This document shows, piece by piece, positions 63,111-64,000 of a stretch of DNA of 64,000 nucleotides. The stretch's first letter is position 1, and each line of letters opens with the position of its first letter. Below the pieces are notes generated by a model. The model was not told the origin of the DNA, searched no databases, and saw only the letters and a list, made by a program, of their open reading frames with translations. Location of the stretch: the NCBI GenBank assembly GCA_964397445.1, contig CAYNHZ010000005.1:46056-110055 (forward strand). The letters run 5' to 3'. Source of the stretch: CAYNHZ01 sp964397445 (GTDB taxonomy: Bacteria > Bacteroidota > Bacteroidia > Bacteroidales > UBA932). Position numbers and translations under genes: made by a program.

Positions 63111-63665
63111 TTATTCTTTAACTACTTGAACAAAATTGAGTTCCAAAAGAGTCTTTCTACCGAAAATTTTAACCATAACTTTGATTTTCTTTTTGTCGTG
63201 AAGGACCTCTTCAACTGTACCGTCAAAACCGTTAAACGGACCATCCACGATTTTCACCGCTTCTCCGACAACGAATGGGGTAATATTCTCCTCTTCTTTG
63301 TCTAATAGTTCGTCAACGCGACCAAGAATTCGATTTACTTCGGACATCCTTAGTGGAACGGGCTGTTTGTCTTTATCCAACCTTTCTGTTAGAAAACCTG
63401 ATACGTGAGGTACATTTTTAATGATATGCTGTAATTCTCCCGTAAGATTGGCTTCAATAAGGATGTAACCTGGAAAGAAAATTCTCTCCGTGCTAACCTT
63501 TTTTCCATTCTTAACTTGGAAAATCTTCTCGGTAGGGATAAGAACTTGGGAAACATAATCGGTGAGGTTAAGTCTCTTAATCTCATTTTCAATGTATTCT
63601 TTTGCTTTCTTCTCCTTTCCACCTGCAGCACGCACTACGTACCACTTTTTGGTATTTTCTGCCAT
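63111..63665 (-). CDS. nusG: Transcription termination/antitermination factor NusG
   Basis: A 184-residue NusG. The NGN domain (about 5-115) starts KWYVVRAAGGKEKKAKEYIE, contains FFPGYILIEANL, and is followed by the KOW domain (about 130-184) with VGEAVKIVDGPFNGFDGTVE. It binds RNA polymerase and links transcription to Rho or the ribosome. It lies 3 bp after secE. Confidence 0.97.
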   Translation of the reverse strand: MAENTKKWYVVRAAGGKEKKAKEYIENEIKRLNLTDYVSQVLIPTEKIFQVKNGKKVSTERIFFPGYILIEANLTGELQHIIKNVPHVSGFLTERLDKDKQPVPLRMSEVNRILGRVDELLDKEEENITPFVVGEAVKIVDGPFNGFDGTVEEVLHDKKKIKVMVKIFGRKTLLELNFVQVVKE

Positions 63666-63668
63666 AAT

Positions 63669-63863
63669 CTAATATAAAAGATTATATATGGTTGTCATCA
63701 GATTTCTGAATGCCAAGTCCATAACAAAAACTACTGCTGCAAAAATCACTGAAGCTACCATAACTACGATTGCGGAGCTTTGTAGCTGTGACCACGTTGG
63801 CCAACTGACTTTTTTAGTCAGTTCGGTATATGAATCTTTTAGATACGATGTTATTTTGCTCAT
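63669..63863 (-). CDS. secE: Protein translocase subunit SecE
   Basis: A 64-residue single-span membrane protein of the SecYEG channel. An amphipathic N-terminal helix with KKVSWPTWSQLQSS, the conserved family pattern, is followed by the transmembrane segment (about 31-52, AIVVMVASVIFAAVVFVMDL). It is 3 bp before nusG and downstream of tRNA-Trp, its usual place. Confidence 0.95.
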   Translation of the reverse strand: MSKITSYLKDSYTELTKKVSWPTWSQLQSSAIVVMVASVIFAAVVFVMDLAFRNLMTTIYNLLY

Positions 63864-63877
63864 CTTAAATTAATTGT

Positions 63878-63909
63878 CGGCTTTAACGGTGGAAGCTCCG
63901 TTGCAGCCG
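63878..63909 (-). other. Hairpin between tRNA-Trp and secE
   Basis: CGGCT (63878-63882) pairs with AGCCG (63905-63909), and AACGG (63885-63889) with CCGTT (63898-63902), around an 8-base loop. No T-run follows, so it may be a processing signal or a weak pause site rather than a terminator. Confidence 0.4.
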
Positions 63910-63948
63910 TTGTTAAAATACCAAATTCGTAACAATCTTGATATTTTG

Positions 63949-64000
63949 CAGGGACAGAGCGATTCGAACGCCCATCAACGGTTTTGGAGACCGCTATTCT
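63949..64000 (-). tRNA. trnW: tRNA-Trp(CCA), 5' part cut by window edge
   Basis: The minus strand reads the anticodon arm GCGGT-CTCCAAA-ACCGT with anticodon CCA (63987-63985), the variable loop, the T arm with TTCGAAT, the 3' acceptor strand TGTCCCT and discriminator G at 63949. CCA is not encoded. The D arm and 5' acceptor strand, about 21 bases, lie beyond 64000. tRNA-Trp before secE is common in bacteria. Confidence 0.95.

Overview
The window comes from an AT-rich, anaerobic Bacteroidota genome, most likely order Bacteroidales. The evidence is SusC/SusD pairs, a type IX secretion (T9SS) sorting domain, the Bacteroidota omega-like RNA polymerase subunit next to bamD and coaBC, many candidate -7 boxes of the form TAnnTTTG with few Shine-Dalgarno sequences, and anaerobic enzymes (rubrerythrin, 2-oxoacid:ferredoxin oxidoreductase, membrane pyrophosphatase). 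I cannot name a genus.

Layout. 1-929 (minus): a perR-like regulator and rubrerythrin (cut by the window edge), an oxidative-stress unit. 1066-11790 (plus): ten tightly packed genes: a short-chain dehydrogenase, a PAS/receiver protein without a kinase, a gate-domain membrane protein, then trxB, bamD, omega, coaBC, recN, nagB and an aminopeptidase P. 11779-16998 (minus): a LysM/periplasmic-binding-like protein, purC, a glycosyltransferase, an OmpH/Skp-like protein and pdxJ. 17083-22438 (plus): nadK, uppS, bamA and two OmpH/Skp genes, an envelope-biogenesis block. 22683-31818 (plus): korA-korB, gdhA, a gamma-carbonic-anhydrase-like protein, a thioredoxin-fold lipoprotein, murI and hppA, which suggests amino-acid fermentation with pyrophosphate-driven ion pumping.

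31905-48907 is the accessory part. Two divergent SusC/SusD pairs flank a 584-bp control region. The right-hand pair is followed by two surface-type lipoproteins (Calx-beta and fibronectin-III-like), then a second unit with an unknown secreted protein, a subtilisin-like protease that has both a lipoprotein signal and a T9SS tail, and a PorV/PorQ-like barrel. There are no glycosidases, so peptide or protein use is a more likely theme than glycan use (inference). 49018-49570 is a composite of broken genes. 49586-52345 is an S9 peptidase with an extra C-terminal HExxH metallopeptidase-like domain.

52767-64000 (minus) is the conserved tRNA-Trp-secE-nusG-rplKAJL-rpoBC cluster, read from the right edge, with a strong terminator after rpoC and a hairpin between rplL and rpoB.

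I found no insertion sequence, CRISPR array, rRNA or phage. The best leads are the S9-metallopeptidase fusion and the related truncated gene beside it, the doubly targeted subtilase with its barrel partner, and the kinase-less PAS/receiver protein.
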